Below are positions 1 to 9,770 of a DNA stretch of 64,000 nucleotides, piece by piece (positions within the stretch are counted from its first letter, which is position 1; each line of letters begins with the position of its first letter). Origin of the DNA: Ornithodoros turicata. Its lineage: Eukaryota > Arthropoda > Arachnida > Ixodida > Argasidae. The translations under genes were made by a program, and so were the position numbers. Location of the stretch: contig NW_026999295.1 of NCBI RefSeq assembly GCF_037126465.1, positions 744,001-808,000 on the forward strand, read 5' to 3'. The notes below the pieces were generated by a model. It made no database searches, was not told the DNA's origin, and worked only from the letters and a program-made list of their open reading frames with translations.

Positions 1-32
1 AGTGTCGCGATATAATTTGTCTCACCCGCAGT

Positions 33-1565
33 TCAATGCTTCGAATGATCATGATGCCGGACACGAGGTAGGTCTTTCGCGAATTCCCGTTTACAGTATG
101 CACAGTTGATGACAGCTCTGTGCTTGGCTTGTTGTTCATCGCTCAGCACCATTGCAGTGGGGCATTTCCATGAGCGCCTTCACACACTGCTTTGCCGCAT
201 CTTCCCCATGGTGTGTTCTAATGCGCATCACCTTTGAGTCATGGGTACACACAAGCACAGCACAGAAGCTAGAGGTAATGTGACGTTGCATGCCAACACC
301 ACTGGTTGCGAGTACGCTCTCAGTGTCCAACGCAACGACGTAGTTGTACTGCTGCATGTACTGTATTTTAGTAAACACTACAAAAATTTTTCCCGGCTCG
401 CAAAATTCCAACAGGATTTCGTTCACGTCCGTGCAAAGGCGTCGATGTTTCGCCATGCTCTCTTCCTTCACGAAAGAGTGTGTGCAGTGTTCGCATACAA
501 AATGGTTACTTCTTGTTGTCAACAAGCGTTCGAGGGACTTAATTAAAAAAAATGCTCATCTACTTCCAACAAGTGAATTTTCTTTTCCCATTCTAGTTTT
601 GGGGGTCGCGACACATGTACTCCCTGATCGACGTACGCGTACACGTACATGGAAATCTTGTTTTGGTTTTCGAATTCGTCAAGATCAGAGAAGGATACAG
701 GGAAGTGACTACGCCACCAGTACTCTGTTGCATAATTTTCATATTTTTTCCATCGGTTTCTTTCCTGCGGGTGCAAGAGGGCGAGCGTATTGTATTTAAA
801 GCACTCGCCCTCCTTGCGCTCTAGTAAAGGGACATTCGTTAACACGTTTCTGCGTTTAGCCAAATTAGTAGGAAGTACCCCATTGCACCCGAATTTTTTA
901 GTTTTCACAGTGGGAATACACATTTGAACTTTTTGGACGTCAGTGGATACAAACCCACTACCCTCGCGCTGGTAATTTTCAATGCGCCCGGTGGATTCCT
1001 GAATCACATCCATCAAAGTATTTGCGATAGCTCCGTCGCTGTGGACTTCGCGAGCAAGCGCCATAAAATAAGCTATGTGTGCGGTTACATCCCCTCGATT
1101 TTCTTTCATCATTAGAACGTCAAAACAAATGCAAAACCTAAAGGGTATTCTTTGCGCTCACAAAATAGCAATTATATTGTGGAGGTTGTTCATTAAATAT
1201 TGTCGCAAGTCCTCTACTCCCTGATTGTGAACAGATGCCAATAGCACAAACGCTTTGACGATACCTTGAAATGCGCTATCAGTTTGAAAGAAAGGCAGGA
1301 AGGAAATGTCCACATAGGGATGTGATCGCTCGACGTGAGCATGCAATGTGCCAGGTGAAATGTCTGGAGAAGATGGTGAATTCCAACGGCTCATCATCCC
1401 TGATATCATGAGGATCAAAACAGCAGAATACGCATGTAGGCACTGAAAAAAAAGAAGAAACACTAAGAAAACGTGCACCACAGAGCGTGGATGAAAAATA
1501 CTTACTTTTGAAGCGAGCTCCGCACACTCCCGAAGCGATGCGAAGACTGCTGCCTCTTTACACAT
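33..1565 (-). pseudogene. Polinton-type B-family DNA polymerase, N-terminal part, broken (copy 1)
   Basis: This minus-strand fragment reads from about 1565 down to the window edge in at least three frames. Seen in order: a segment ending in a GSGFVS-type block, a CFKYN block followed by an H-P pair, FPVSFSDLDEFE, a C2H2 finger (CEHC...H...C, near 490-430), an ALDTES segment that fits the ExoI D-x-E motif of B-family polymerases, and finally, in another frame (104-33), CAYCKREF...VRHHDH, a Cys/His cluster. This order is characteristic of the protein-primed polymerases of Polinton/Maverick elements and related virus-like transposons. An internal stop (near 136) and frame changes show that it is a decayed copy. 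The polymerase catalytic domain lies beyond the window. The family call is by motif order, not by search. Confidence 0.72.
1443..1505 (-). other. probable 63-bp spliceosomal intron in polymerase copy 1
   Basis: On the minus strand the donor reads AAAA|GTAAGTAT and the acceptor reads a T-rich run then CAG|TGCC. Both fit arthropod consensus and the intron is short. The second copy (2303-4215) begins inside the equivalent intron, since homology starts just before the T-rich tract. The splice is inferred from sequence only. Confidence 0.5.
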
Positions 1566-1573
1566 CCTCCCCA

Positions 1574-1581
1574 CTTATATA
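1574..1581 (-). promoter_or_regulatory. TATA-like box upstream of polymerase copy 1
   Basis: The minus strand reads TATATAAG about ten bases upstream of the first ATG (1565) of the fragment. A transcription start 25-30 bases downstream would fall after that ATG, so either the true start codon lies further in or the match is coincidental. Confidence 0.25.
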
Positions 1582-2302
1582 GCGGCGACCTCGCTGCATG
1601 CCCCAACATGCACGGGTGCAAGGAGTCATCATAGCCTAAAAATAACTTGCTCTGCATGTTCAAGGTCGCAGCTTGCCCTTGGCTTCACGTAATGCTCCGT
1701 CCGCCTACACCATTGCCGCACCTGAGCGCAAAGTTCGCGCTCTCATCACATGTCATTCCGATATGCAAGTTGCTTCCATAAGCATGCACACAACCATCCC
1801 TTTTTGTTCACAGTGGCTGTGGAATTTCAATAATATTACTTAAATGAAACAAATTGCAGTGCAATGCAGATTCATCTCAGACAGGAATTTCTACCCTCAG
1901 CGTTAAACTCTCAGATTCCAGCATTTCTGCTCGAATAGCAAAATAGCTATGACTTCAAAAATTAAACACATGCTAACAAACTACCATCAACTAACAAAAC
2001 ACCCATTTCTGCTATCAGATAATTATTGCATAATGCTACATGCACAGCCGCATCGTCCCTGCGTAAAGAAACCACAGGACAAGTGTACACAAATTCACTT
2101 AAGCGATGAGGGAAAAGGCTTAAGACCTCAGGAATAATCGCAGAGTCACCACGCATCGCTACGCGGCTAACACAAGATAACAACAAGATACCAGCGGCGG
2201 GTAAAATTGTAACACTGCTAAACAAGCCCCAACATGCCATGATGACGCACAAACCAGGAAAAAGCACACACGCGTGCGCACACAGTGTTACAGTGTTACA
2301 CA
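1582..2302. other. spacer between the two inverted polymerase copies
   Basis: About 720 bases of AT-rich sequence separate the facing arms. I see no coding motif. Short open frames here have no recognisable domain. The right end has CA/GT-rich sequence (2265-2300) where homology to copy 1 stops. Confidence 0.4.
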
Positions 2303-4215
2303 GTGTTCTTAGTGTTTCTTCTTTTTTTTCAGTGCCTAGATGCGTGTTCTGCTTTTTTGACCCTCATGATATCAGAGATGATGAGCCATTGGAAGAGAAT
2401 TCACCATCTTCTCCAGACATCCCAGTAAACCACGAACGTCTAATGGACATCTAGAGGATAGTACACCGTGGATATTTTGGATATCTAGTAGACATCCGGC
2501 TATGTCCAGCTAACGTGGAATGGATGTACTATGGATCGTCGGAAGCTCATCCATAACTGTATATATGGATATCTTCTGGATGTAACAGCTGGACATTTGC
2601 ACATCCAGTGGAGGTGCTTGTGAGGCATTGCGACGTCTAATATACGTCCTATCGATGTTCCTACCGGATTAACATACGACAATATATAGACCAGATTGCA
2701 AATCTACTTTTTCAGCTATTTTGTGTGCATGAACAGCGCAAATGCCGTAGCCGTGGCCGTACCCCACTCGACACGGCTTGGGCATTTCTCAGTAGCCTCT
2801 ATTGGCGTACTGGATGGAACATATACTAAAATACGAGTAGTTGCGGGATGTTTGTTAAGTGCAGTGGGGCCGAAAACGTTTCTAACGGTGACGAGGATGT
2901 GTTTCTGCAATTAATTCGTACGTCTGCAATGAGACAAACTGCCCGCTAACATTTCTGGTATTCCTTACTAACAAATATTGTGTTTGTAATTCAGGCGATT
3001 GTCTATGATGAGGTTAGCTACTGAGTAGAGCTGGCAAACTGACAGGTTTTCTGTGTTAGTGGAAGAGTGCCACGTAGATACTTTGCAGAGAGCAAGACGC
3101 GAACAAATGAAAAAAAATGTTTTTACTTGTTCTCCAATTTCTCACGTTCTTGCAAGATAGATTCGCTTTCTTCTAGAGCTATACGTAAAAATTACTATTG
3201 AATTGATAGTCGAAACGATGTTTCGTAAACGTACGTCTATATTATCGTATGTTAAACCGGTAGGAACATCGACTAGACGTATAATAGACGTCACAATGCC
3301 TCACAAGCACGTCCACCGGATGTGACAAATGTCCAGCTGTTACATCCAGAGGATATCCATTTATACAGTTATGAATGAGCTTCCGACGATCCATAGTACA
3401 TCCATTCCACGTTAGCTGGACATATCCGGATGTCTACTAGACATCCCAAATGTCCTAGATGTTTGGATCTTTCTGGTATGTCTAATAGACGTTTGTGGTT
3501 TACTGGGATTTCACCTGGCACATGGCATGCTCACGTCGAGCGATCACATCCCTATGTGGACATTTCCTTCCTGCCTTTCTTTCAAACTGATAGCGCATTT
3601 CGAGGTATCGTCAAAGCGTTTGTGCTATTGGCATCTGTTCACGATCAGGGAGTAGAGGACTTGCGACAATATTTAATGAACCACCTCCACAATATAATTG
3701 CTATTTTGCGAGCGCAAAGAATACCCTTTAGGTTTTGCATTTGTTCTGACGTTCTAATGATGAAAGAAAATCCATGGGCTGTAATCGCACACATAGCTCA
3801 TTTTATGGCGCTTGCTCGCGAAGTCCACAGCGACGGAGCTATCGCAAATACTTTGATGGATGTGATTCAGGAGTCCACCGGGCGCATTAAAAATTACGAG
3901 CGCGAGGGTAGTGGGTTTGTATCCACTGACGTCCAAAAAGTTCAAATGTGTATTTCCGCTGTGAAAACTAAAAAATTCGGATGCAATGGGGTACTTCCCA
4001 CTAATTTGGCTAAACACAGAAACGTGTTAACGAATGTCCTTTTACCAGAGCGCAAGGAGGGCGAGTGCTTTAAATACAATACGCTCGCCCTCTTGCACCC
4101 GCAGGAAAGGAACCGATGGAAAAAATATGAAAATTATGCAACAGAGTACTGGTGGCCTAGTCACTTCACTGTATTCTTCTCTGATCTTGACGAATTCGAA
4201 AACCAAAACAAGATT
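2303..4215 (+). pseudogene. Polinton-type DNA polymerase N-terminal part, inverted copy 2, split by a foldback element
   Basis: This plus-strand sequence is the diverged mirror copy of 1467-654. It shows the same intron acceptor, the same CVFCFFDPHD block, then the GSGFVS, CFKYN and LDEFENQN blocks. It is interrupted at 2421-3507 by a transposon and ends abruptly at about 4215, right after the LDEFENQN motif where copy 1 continues. Amino-acid differences between copies (for example RIENYQREG against RIKNYEREG) show real divergence rather than a simple assembly fold. The long open frame at 3509-4215 covers the region before the zinc finger. Polymerase and exonuclease domains are missing, so it cannot be functional. 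Confidence 0.7.
2421..3507. mobile_element. 1,087-bp foldback (long-TIR, MITE-like) DNA transposon
   Basis: The element begins CCCAGTAAACCAC and ends with its complement GTGGTTTACTGGG. Imperfect inverted arms of about 260 bp (2421-2685 and 3240-3507) carry repeated GGACAT/ATGTCC words. The homologous polymerase copy at 1340-1360 is the empty site. Comparing the two gives exact borders and a 2-bp AT target duplication (2419-2420, 3508-3509). No transposase frame lies in the ~550-bp centre, so it is non-autonomous. The superfamily is not assigned. Confidence 0.85.
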
Positions 4216-5239
4216 CCCAAGGGCAAAAACAACGTCGGCACGAAACCAGCCCAATGTACGGTGTCAGACTAAAAGTTGTCGGCCCGACCTACGTAAAAGT
4301 GACCGGGCCAACGTCGGGGATTGACATTGGCCTAACGTGGCCTGACTTAATCTGCTGGAGGTTGGGCCAACGTACATCGCTGACCTCAACGACATAGCGC
4401 CAAGGTAGTGCCAGCATAAAACCGAGATTGGTTGCAGCTCGGGGTCTCCCTGGCTTCATCCTAGCCCGCAATATATATTTATTGATGGGCCGACCATGGG
4501 CCCTACAGTCATAGAGCAGTACGCCCAACGTTGCATGGACGTTATTCATACTCAATTGTCTTGCGGCATAGGGTAACAATTTATCGTTCTTTATTTGTTG
4601 GTTCTATTTCCCACAACGGAGAGTGAGCACGCCATTTTAAAGCACAGAAATTTCCCACAATCGACATGGCGTTTTAAAGTGCAAAAAAGAAAAAAAAAAC
4701 AGAGAGAGGGAGAATCATGAAAGCTCGCAATATGCCAGAGACCACTAGAATCAAACGGCGAACAACGAAAAGCAATTGCATTTCTCGTATTGCCAACTCT
4801 AGGGTGGGACAAGCGTAAACATTTCTTTCCTGAGGAAGAACAGATACAATACATAGGTTGTCTCGCGAGCTTCCACAAATTCGAGAGCCCTGTTCGCGTG
4901 TGAGTCAAAATGAAGGGTGAAGTATCTAAGCTTACTTCGACGCGTACACAAGCAACATTGAAATGAGGAATTGCTGGTCGTATTAGCTCACCATGAAGAT
5001 AACGTCTCAGTTTCTTTCTTACTGCTTTTGGTTTGAGACAATCACTTGGCCAATCGAAAGTCCAACTTATGCAGTGCTACACCATTCCGCGTTTCCCTCT
5101 CCCCAAAGAAACATACCGAGATTGAACCAAGCTTGGCAAGAGTTTGACTGGCCAACGAGCTCGTTCTTGGTATAGATCTGCCCTCTGGCCGACGGCTTGC
5201 AAAACCTCGCTCTGCCTATCACTATGCAACATTGCGCCA
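4216..5239. other. non-polymerase insert with GGCCAACGT words replacing the polymerase core
   Basis: Polymerase homology stops at 4215 and the C-terminal region resumes near 5240. The DNA between has no recognisable coding sequence. It holds several GGGCCAACGT/ACGTTGGCC-like words near 4305-4375, 4520 and 5235, suggesting one or more transposon remnants with inverted ends. Clean borders could not be defined. Confidence 0.35.
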
Positions 5240-5679
5240 ACGTTCGCTTGCTTGAGTCGTGGAAGACTTGAGGCATTCAAAAGCGAAACTGGTAGTATCT
5301 ATTGACGAAGTAGTATGTTTGAAAGCTAAAATGTATTCCGTCAAATTAGCTGGAGGAAAGCAAACTGCAAGAGCTAAAGAGGTCAAAAAGAATATTGTAC
5401 GCAAGCACCTTCTCCATGAGACATACTACGATACCTTGTTCAATCACTCGAGCGTATCGAACGAACAAGTATCAATCGTTGGAAAGAAGCAGTGTATGTA
5501 TACCATGAGAAATGTCAAAAGAAGTCTGATGGCATACGAAGACAAGAGATACCTGTGCAATGACGTCGACTCCCCTCCTTATGGAAGCTGCGAATATGGT
5601 AAGTTTAAGTGGGTGATATAAATAGTGAAGCTCATAATGTTCTTTCATCTCTTCAGAAGATGTGCAGGAAGAGAATTAA
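5240..5679 (+). pseudogene. Polinton-type DNA polymerase, C-terminal exons
   Basis: The reading frame contains EVVCLKAKMYSV, a following AKEVKKNIVRK segment, HETYYDTLFN and DDKRY-like MAYEDKRYLCND, ending PPYGS. This is the well-conserved tail of Polinton/virus-like protein-primed polymerases (LKxKMYS ... AKGVKK ... FDDKRY ... YGH). Just upstream another frame reads LEAFKSETGS, the normal preceding segment, so a frameshift lies near 5270-5290. A probable intron follows (5599-5656), and the spliced exon adds a short acidic tail and a stop at 5677-5679. It has the same orientation as copy 2, so it is probably the other end of that copy with the catalytic core lost. A polyadenylation signal follows. 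Confidence 0.72.
5599..5656 (+). other. probable 58-bp intron near the polymerase 3' end
   Basis: The donor is TATG|GTAAGTTT and the acceptor is CTCTTCAG|AAGATG. Splicing keeps the frame and gives seven more codons before TAA. It is inferred from splice-site consensus. Confidence 0.45.
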
Positions 5680-5866
5680 TGCTTCTGTCACATACTGTTC
5701 TCTCCCGCGGTTTGCCTCTGGGTCATGGACAGAGAAGGACGAGTGCCTGGGTGATCCACATGGTTCTTATGCGAAAAACGCCATGGATGCGAGCGGAGAT
5801 GTACGGCGTGCATGGATGTGTCCCCAGGGAGAACTACAATATCTCCGAGACTGCCATGATGTACTC

Positions 5867-5872
5867 AATAAA
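5867..5872 (+). terminator. AATAAA polyadenylation signal
   Basis: A canonical AATAAA lies about 190 bases after the polymerase stop codon, consistent with the 3' end of that former transcription unit. Confidence 0.4.
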
Positions 5873-6200
5873 CATTGAAAACTATTTACCATGTTTTTGT
5901 GTCCCAACCATTGCCGAGAGTCGCTCAGGCTAAAAAAGAAGACGTCCCGGATCAATAAGCAATTTGGGGGAACTGTGAGCTGGCCTGGAAATGAATGGGA
6001 TTGATCAATGAGTGGTTGTCTATTATGCAGCTGGAATTATGAAGCAATATGCAGTTTAAAATGTGTGACCGAGTAACCTGTGAGTAGGAATGACCAATGA
6101 GTCTATCAAACATGTTTGAGAGGCAGCCAATAGAATTCTGAGCCAATCACTAGGTTTTAGAAATGAATGGAAGTGACCACCCCCAGACCAGTAGACAGGT

Positions 6201-6640
6201 GAGCGATTTGGAAACCTATGAGCCGACTTAGAATTGAATAGAATAGATCATTTTGGTGTCTACGACCGAGTGAACAGATGTTGTGGCAATGAAGGGTAGC
6301 CAATCATGCAGAAATTGAGTGGATCACTGTGAAGGGGTGGAGCTGTGACCAACCAACTAGAGGACTTAGAAGTGGCTTGACCTGAATTAGAAATGAGTGG
6401 TGGATTAGAAATTCCTAGAACTGGATTAGAAAAAAGAGCGATTTGGAAGCCTATGAGCCGACTTAGACTTGAATAGAATAGATAACTTTGGTGTCTATGA
6501 GCGAGTGAGCAGATGTGGCAATGAAGGGTAGGCAATCACTTAGAAATCACCATGTAGGATCCACCATAGGATCACCATGAAGGGGTGGAGCCTGGATTAG
6601 ATCTGGCTTGACCTGGATTAGAAAAAAGTGGCTGTAGCGC
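6201..6640. repeat. diverged tandem repeat, period about 235 bp
   Basis: The block starting GAGCGATTTGGAA at 6201 recurs at 6436 with the same following words (CCTATGAGCCGACTTAGA, AATAGAATAGAT, TGGCAATGAAGGGTA). Related shorter phrases (GTGGCTTGACCTG, GAATTAGAAATGAGTGG) occur around them and back to about 5990. No coding content is seen. The block runs to just before the assembly gap. Confidence 0.65.
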
Positions 6641-6678
6641 GTAACGGCGCTATACTACTCTTGTCCCCCTCTCGGTAC

Positions 6679-6778
6679 NNNNNNNNNNNNNNNNNNNNNN
6701 NNNNNNNNNNNNNNNNNNNNNNNNNNNNNNNNNNNNNNNNNNNNNNNNNNNNNNNNNNNNNNNNNNNNNNNNNNNNNN
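6679..6778. other. assembly gap of exactly 100 N
   Basis: 100 consecutive N, the conventional placeholder for a scaffold join of unknown size. It lies at the edge of a satellite array, so the true array length is unknown. Confidence 0.98.
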
Positions 6779-7618
6779 CATTTAATAACAAGAATCCCAC
6801 CGTTTCTGACAAATAAATTGCGTAACCCAACCATTTCGTAGCCACTCCCGCATCCCTTTACTCGTGCTTCCCCTCCCTCCTCATCGTTTCTCCTTGAAAA
6901 CATGTGTGTATCTGCATGCAGAACAACTGAAGAAGTGCATATAATCACAATAATTCCAGTGCTTCTGACAAATAAATTGCGTAACCCAACCATTTCGTAG
7001 CCACTCCCGCATCCCTTTACTCGTGCTTCCCCTCCCTCCTCATCGTTTCTCCTTGAAAACATGTGTGTATCTGCATGCAGAACAACTGAAGAAGTGCATA
7101 TAATCACAATAATTCCAGTGCTTCTTACAAATAAATTGCGTAACCCAACCATTTCGTAGCCACTCCCGCATCCCTTTACTCGTGCTTCCCCCCTCCTCAT
7201 CGTTTCTCCTTGAAAACATGTGTGTATCTGCATGCACAACAACTGAAGAAGTGCATATAATCACAATAATTCCAGTGCTTCTGACAAATAAATTGCGTAA
7301 CCCAACCATTTCGTAGCCACTCCCGCATCCCTTTACTCGTGCTTCCCCTCCCTCCTCATCGTTTCTCCTTGAAAACATGTGTGTATCTGCATGCACAACA
7401 ACTGAAGAAGTGCATATAATCACAATAATTCCACGTGCTTCTGACAAATAAATTGCGTAACCCAACCATTTCGTAGCCACTCCCGCATCCCTTTACTCGT
7501 GCTTCCCCTCCCTCCTCATCGTTTCTCCTTGAAAACATGTGTGTATCTGCATGCAGAACAACTGAAGAAGTGCATATAATCACAATAATTCCAGTGCTTC
7601 TGACAAATAAATTGCGTT
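6779..7618 (-). repeat. 159-bp satellite array (about 5 units)
   Basis: The phrase ACAAATAAATTGCG recurs at about 6809, 6968, 7127, 7284, 7444 and 7603, a period of 157-160 bp. Units are nearly identical. On the minus strand the core reads TGCAGATACACACATGTTTT, which is also the core of the 160-bp satellite at 62430-64000. Because 159 is a multiple of three, a 53-residue repeated open frame runs through it. I treat that as incidental because the related 160-bp array does not keep frame. Confidence 0.92.
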
Positions 7619-8110
7619 ACCAATATTGTGAGTACAGAGACATTCCTGCAGAACATATCGGAGCATCTTGTGTGCTATTGTTTGTATCATCTGCAGCAGT
7701 ATATTGATACTGTTAATTATTCAATGACTTCAGCTAACATTTACATTCTTACTTCCAGGTAAACCTGTCACGCAGATGCCATACCCCTTGGTAAGCATAG
7801 TTCAAGATTGTACCGAAACAATCCACCTGCAGCATTATTCTTCAATTAGCAGTGGCATTACTATCACAACACACCACATATTGCATGTCTATGGTGCGTG
7901 TACAATGCGTCAAAGCTATTCTCTGGTACAGGCCAGCCAGTTAAGCAATTACAACATGAAACAACTGACACAGAGACTGTAAAGTCATGCCTTTTCCTCC
8001 GCGCCTCGGGTATCATGTTATTATCCTCACATGCAGCTCAATTCGCCTGTGCTGTGCAGCATGAGCAAAAGCATACATTGTTTGTGGTCACATGACACGG
8101 AACATAAATA
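7619..8110. other. non-coding stretch, nothing recognised
   Basis: AT-rich sequence with short frames only. A pyrimidine-rich tract ending in CAG|GTAAAC near 7758 looks splice-like but has no supporting exon. Confidence 0.4.
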
Positions 8111-8820
8111 CAGTGAAACCTGCCTATGTTGGACACCAGCGGTGCAGCCGAAGCGTCTCCTACTTATAGAGGTGTCCGAGTTACAGAATATGACGGCCAC
8201 AAAAATGGAAGAGATCACAGCTGTGAGAAATGTCCCCCTTCTTCAATTTAAGGTCCTTAGTGGGTGCCTGGTGGTGGTGGCTGGTAGTGGTACCTCTACC
8301 CACTCTTCACTGATAATTATTACTGATTTTAGTATATTCGATACCGTTCAGATTCTACTCAATGGCATTAGCTCTGGAGCTTTTCGAGCAGCAAGGACTT
8401 GTCTCTGAAGCGTCAGCCCACTTCTCATAGCTTTGGTGCAGTGCTCGTTCAAAGGCTCTAGACACACTGAAGACAAGTGCTCACATAAAGAATTACAATG
8501 TAGACTGACAGCACTTGTTTTTGGACTCTAAAAACTAAAGCAAGAAAATGCTGAGACCAGTATAGGGGAAAAAAGGAACAAAAGTCAGGGCCACTGGCTC
8601 ATTTTGGGTCTTTTTGGTGCAAAGATGGGCCGATATTGAGGTAATTTGGCCAGTGTTTTGTCCGACTTTGCAGGGAAAACCCTATCCTACTTCTAAGATA
8701 GGGAGGTGTCCGACATAGAGAATTTCGTCCCCATGTAGTTTCAATGGGAGCCTGCCCGTGCAATGAAATCATGGGGAGTTGTCCGAGGTAGGGAGGTGTC
8801 CGACTTTGGAGGTATTACTG
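8111..8820. mobile_element. 710-bp Tc1/mariner (pogo/Tigger-like) non-autonomous element
   Basis: The left end is CAGTGAAACCTGCCTATG with GGACACC after it. The right end is the complement-like GGTGTCCGACTTTGG...ATTACTG. Both ends are flanked by TA (8109-8110, 8821-8822). The CAGTxAxACCT...GGACACC terminus with a TA duplication is typical of pogo/Tigger-type and related Tc1/mariner elements. The interior repeats GTGTCCGA words and has no transposase frame. Confidence 0.75.
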
Positions 8821-8852
8821 TACTATAGACCATTCTACATCATGTAATCTAA

Positions 8853-8929
8853 CAGTTGTTCGCGTTTGGATATTTTAACCATGGAATTTACCCTGCATGC
8901 ACCGTACCATGTTCAAACACGAACAACTG
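8853..8929. repeat. 77-bp imperfect inverted repeat
   Basis: CAGTTGTTCGCGTTTGG at 8853 is mirrored by CAAACACGAACAACTG ending at 8929. It is probably a tiny foldback or MITE relic, lying 30 bases after the Tc1/mariner-like element. Confidence 0.55.
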
Positions 8930-9540
8930 CTAGAGAGCAGCATGTACTGTTTCCGTATAGCACTTATGGCTTGCGTCCTGTGATCGGAAACAGTGGTGTC
9001 TTTTTTTCTACTACAACCAGTAAACTACAGTAAAGATTTAGAAATACTGTGTCATACCATAAAGCACTATGGGAAATGGCAGTTTGAAAAACTGGAGAAG
9101 ACTGTCATTAGAATGGGGGACATGTTCTACGGTGAATTTTTTTTACAGTGTGTGCTGTACCATGTAATGCACTGCAGCCCTACCACAGTATGTTAACGCT
9201 CTGAATACTGATTTGCTCAAAAAAGGAATGTGTGCGTTTCTTGTACTAACTTCCCCTTATGTAGAAAAATGTTTTCAGCTAATGGGGAGGGAGAGGACAT
9301 CATTCTGGAGTCTCGTTGACCTACAATGTGTCGTGTGTCAAGGCCATTTTGAAGAGTGTAGGTGGTACAAGACTGTGTTCCCACATTCTTAGCAGTGTTG
9401 ACTAATAACCATAATAAAGTAGAGGGTACATTTGTTGCTTCATATATTTGTGTCATGGCAAAGTATGTAGAGATACATCTGTCTCAACATGCAGGTGACA
9501 AAACTGCTTTTTATGGTTAACTGGTATGGTAACTTAACTA
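8930..9540. other. non-coding stretch, nothing recognised
   Basis: Short open frames without motifs on either strand and no repeat structure detected. Confidence 0.4.
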
Positions 9541-9542
9541 CT

Positions 9543-9568
9543 ATGGTATGGTATGGTATGGTATGGTA
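9543..9568. repeat. ATGGT pentanucleotide microsatellite
   Basis: Five uninterrupted ATGGT units, preceded by degenerate GGTA words. Confidence 0.9.
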
Positions 9569-9616
9569 ACTGCTTAAATAGTTGTCTGTTCAGCACCACT
9601 AATCATGTGAACAAGA

Positions 9617-9770
9617 GATAAACTGATGTTCTGAGGCTGGAACAACATAGAAGGGACAGAAACAAACAAAGCCTCAAATTGCCTAAGAATTCAACGATGA
9701 AAGATGAAAGTCACTGAAAAGGTTAGCCAGTTGTAGGGATCGAACCCACATCTTCTGGATTGCCGGCCTC
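9617..9770 (-). mobile_element. tRNA-derived SINE fragment
   Basis: On the minus strand the sequence holds GGTTCGATCC, a B-box, then the same GGCTAACCTTTTCAGTGACTTT...CAATTTGAGGCTTTG tail found at 27941-28073. The tRNA-like head is truncated after GGCCGGCAATCCAGAAG, so the A-box is missing. Confidence 0.6.

Noticed and set aside
241..824. Plus-strand open frames at the left edge
   Set aside because: They are shadows of the minus-strand polymerase relic, which shows ordered family motifs.
6655..7583. Repeated 53-residue open frame in the 159-bp satellite as a coding gene
   Set aside because: One frame even runs across the N gap, and the homologous 160-bp array does not keep the frame. No start context or domain was seen.
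9543..9568. Telomere-like repeat
   Set aside because: The ATGGT pentamer, in only five units, does not match the arthropod TTAGG telomere repeat and is a plain microsatellite.
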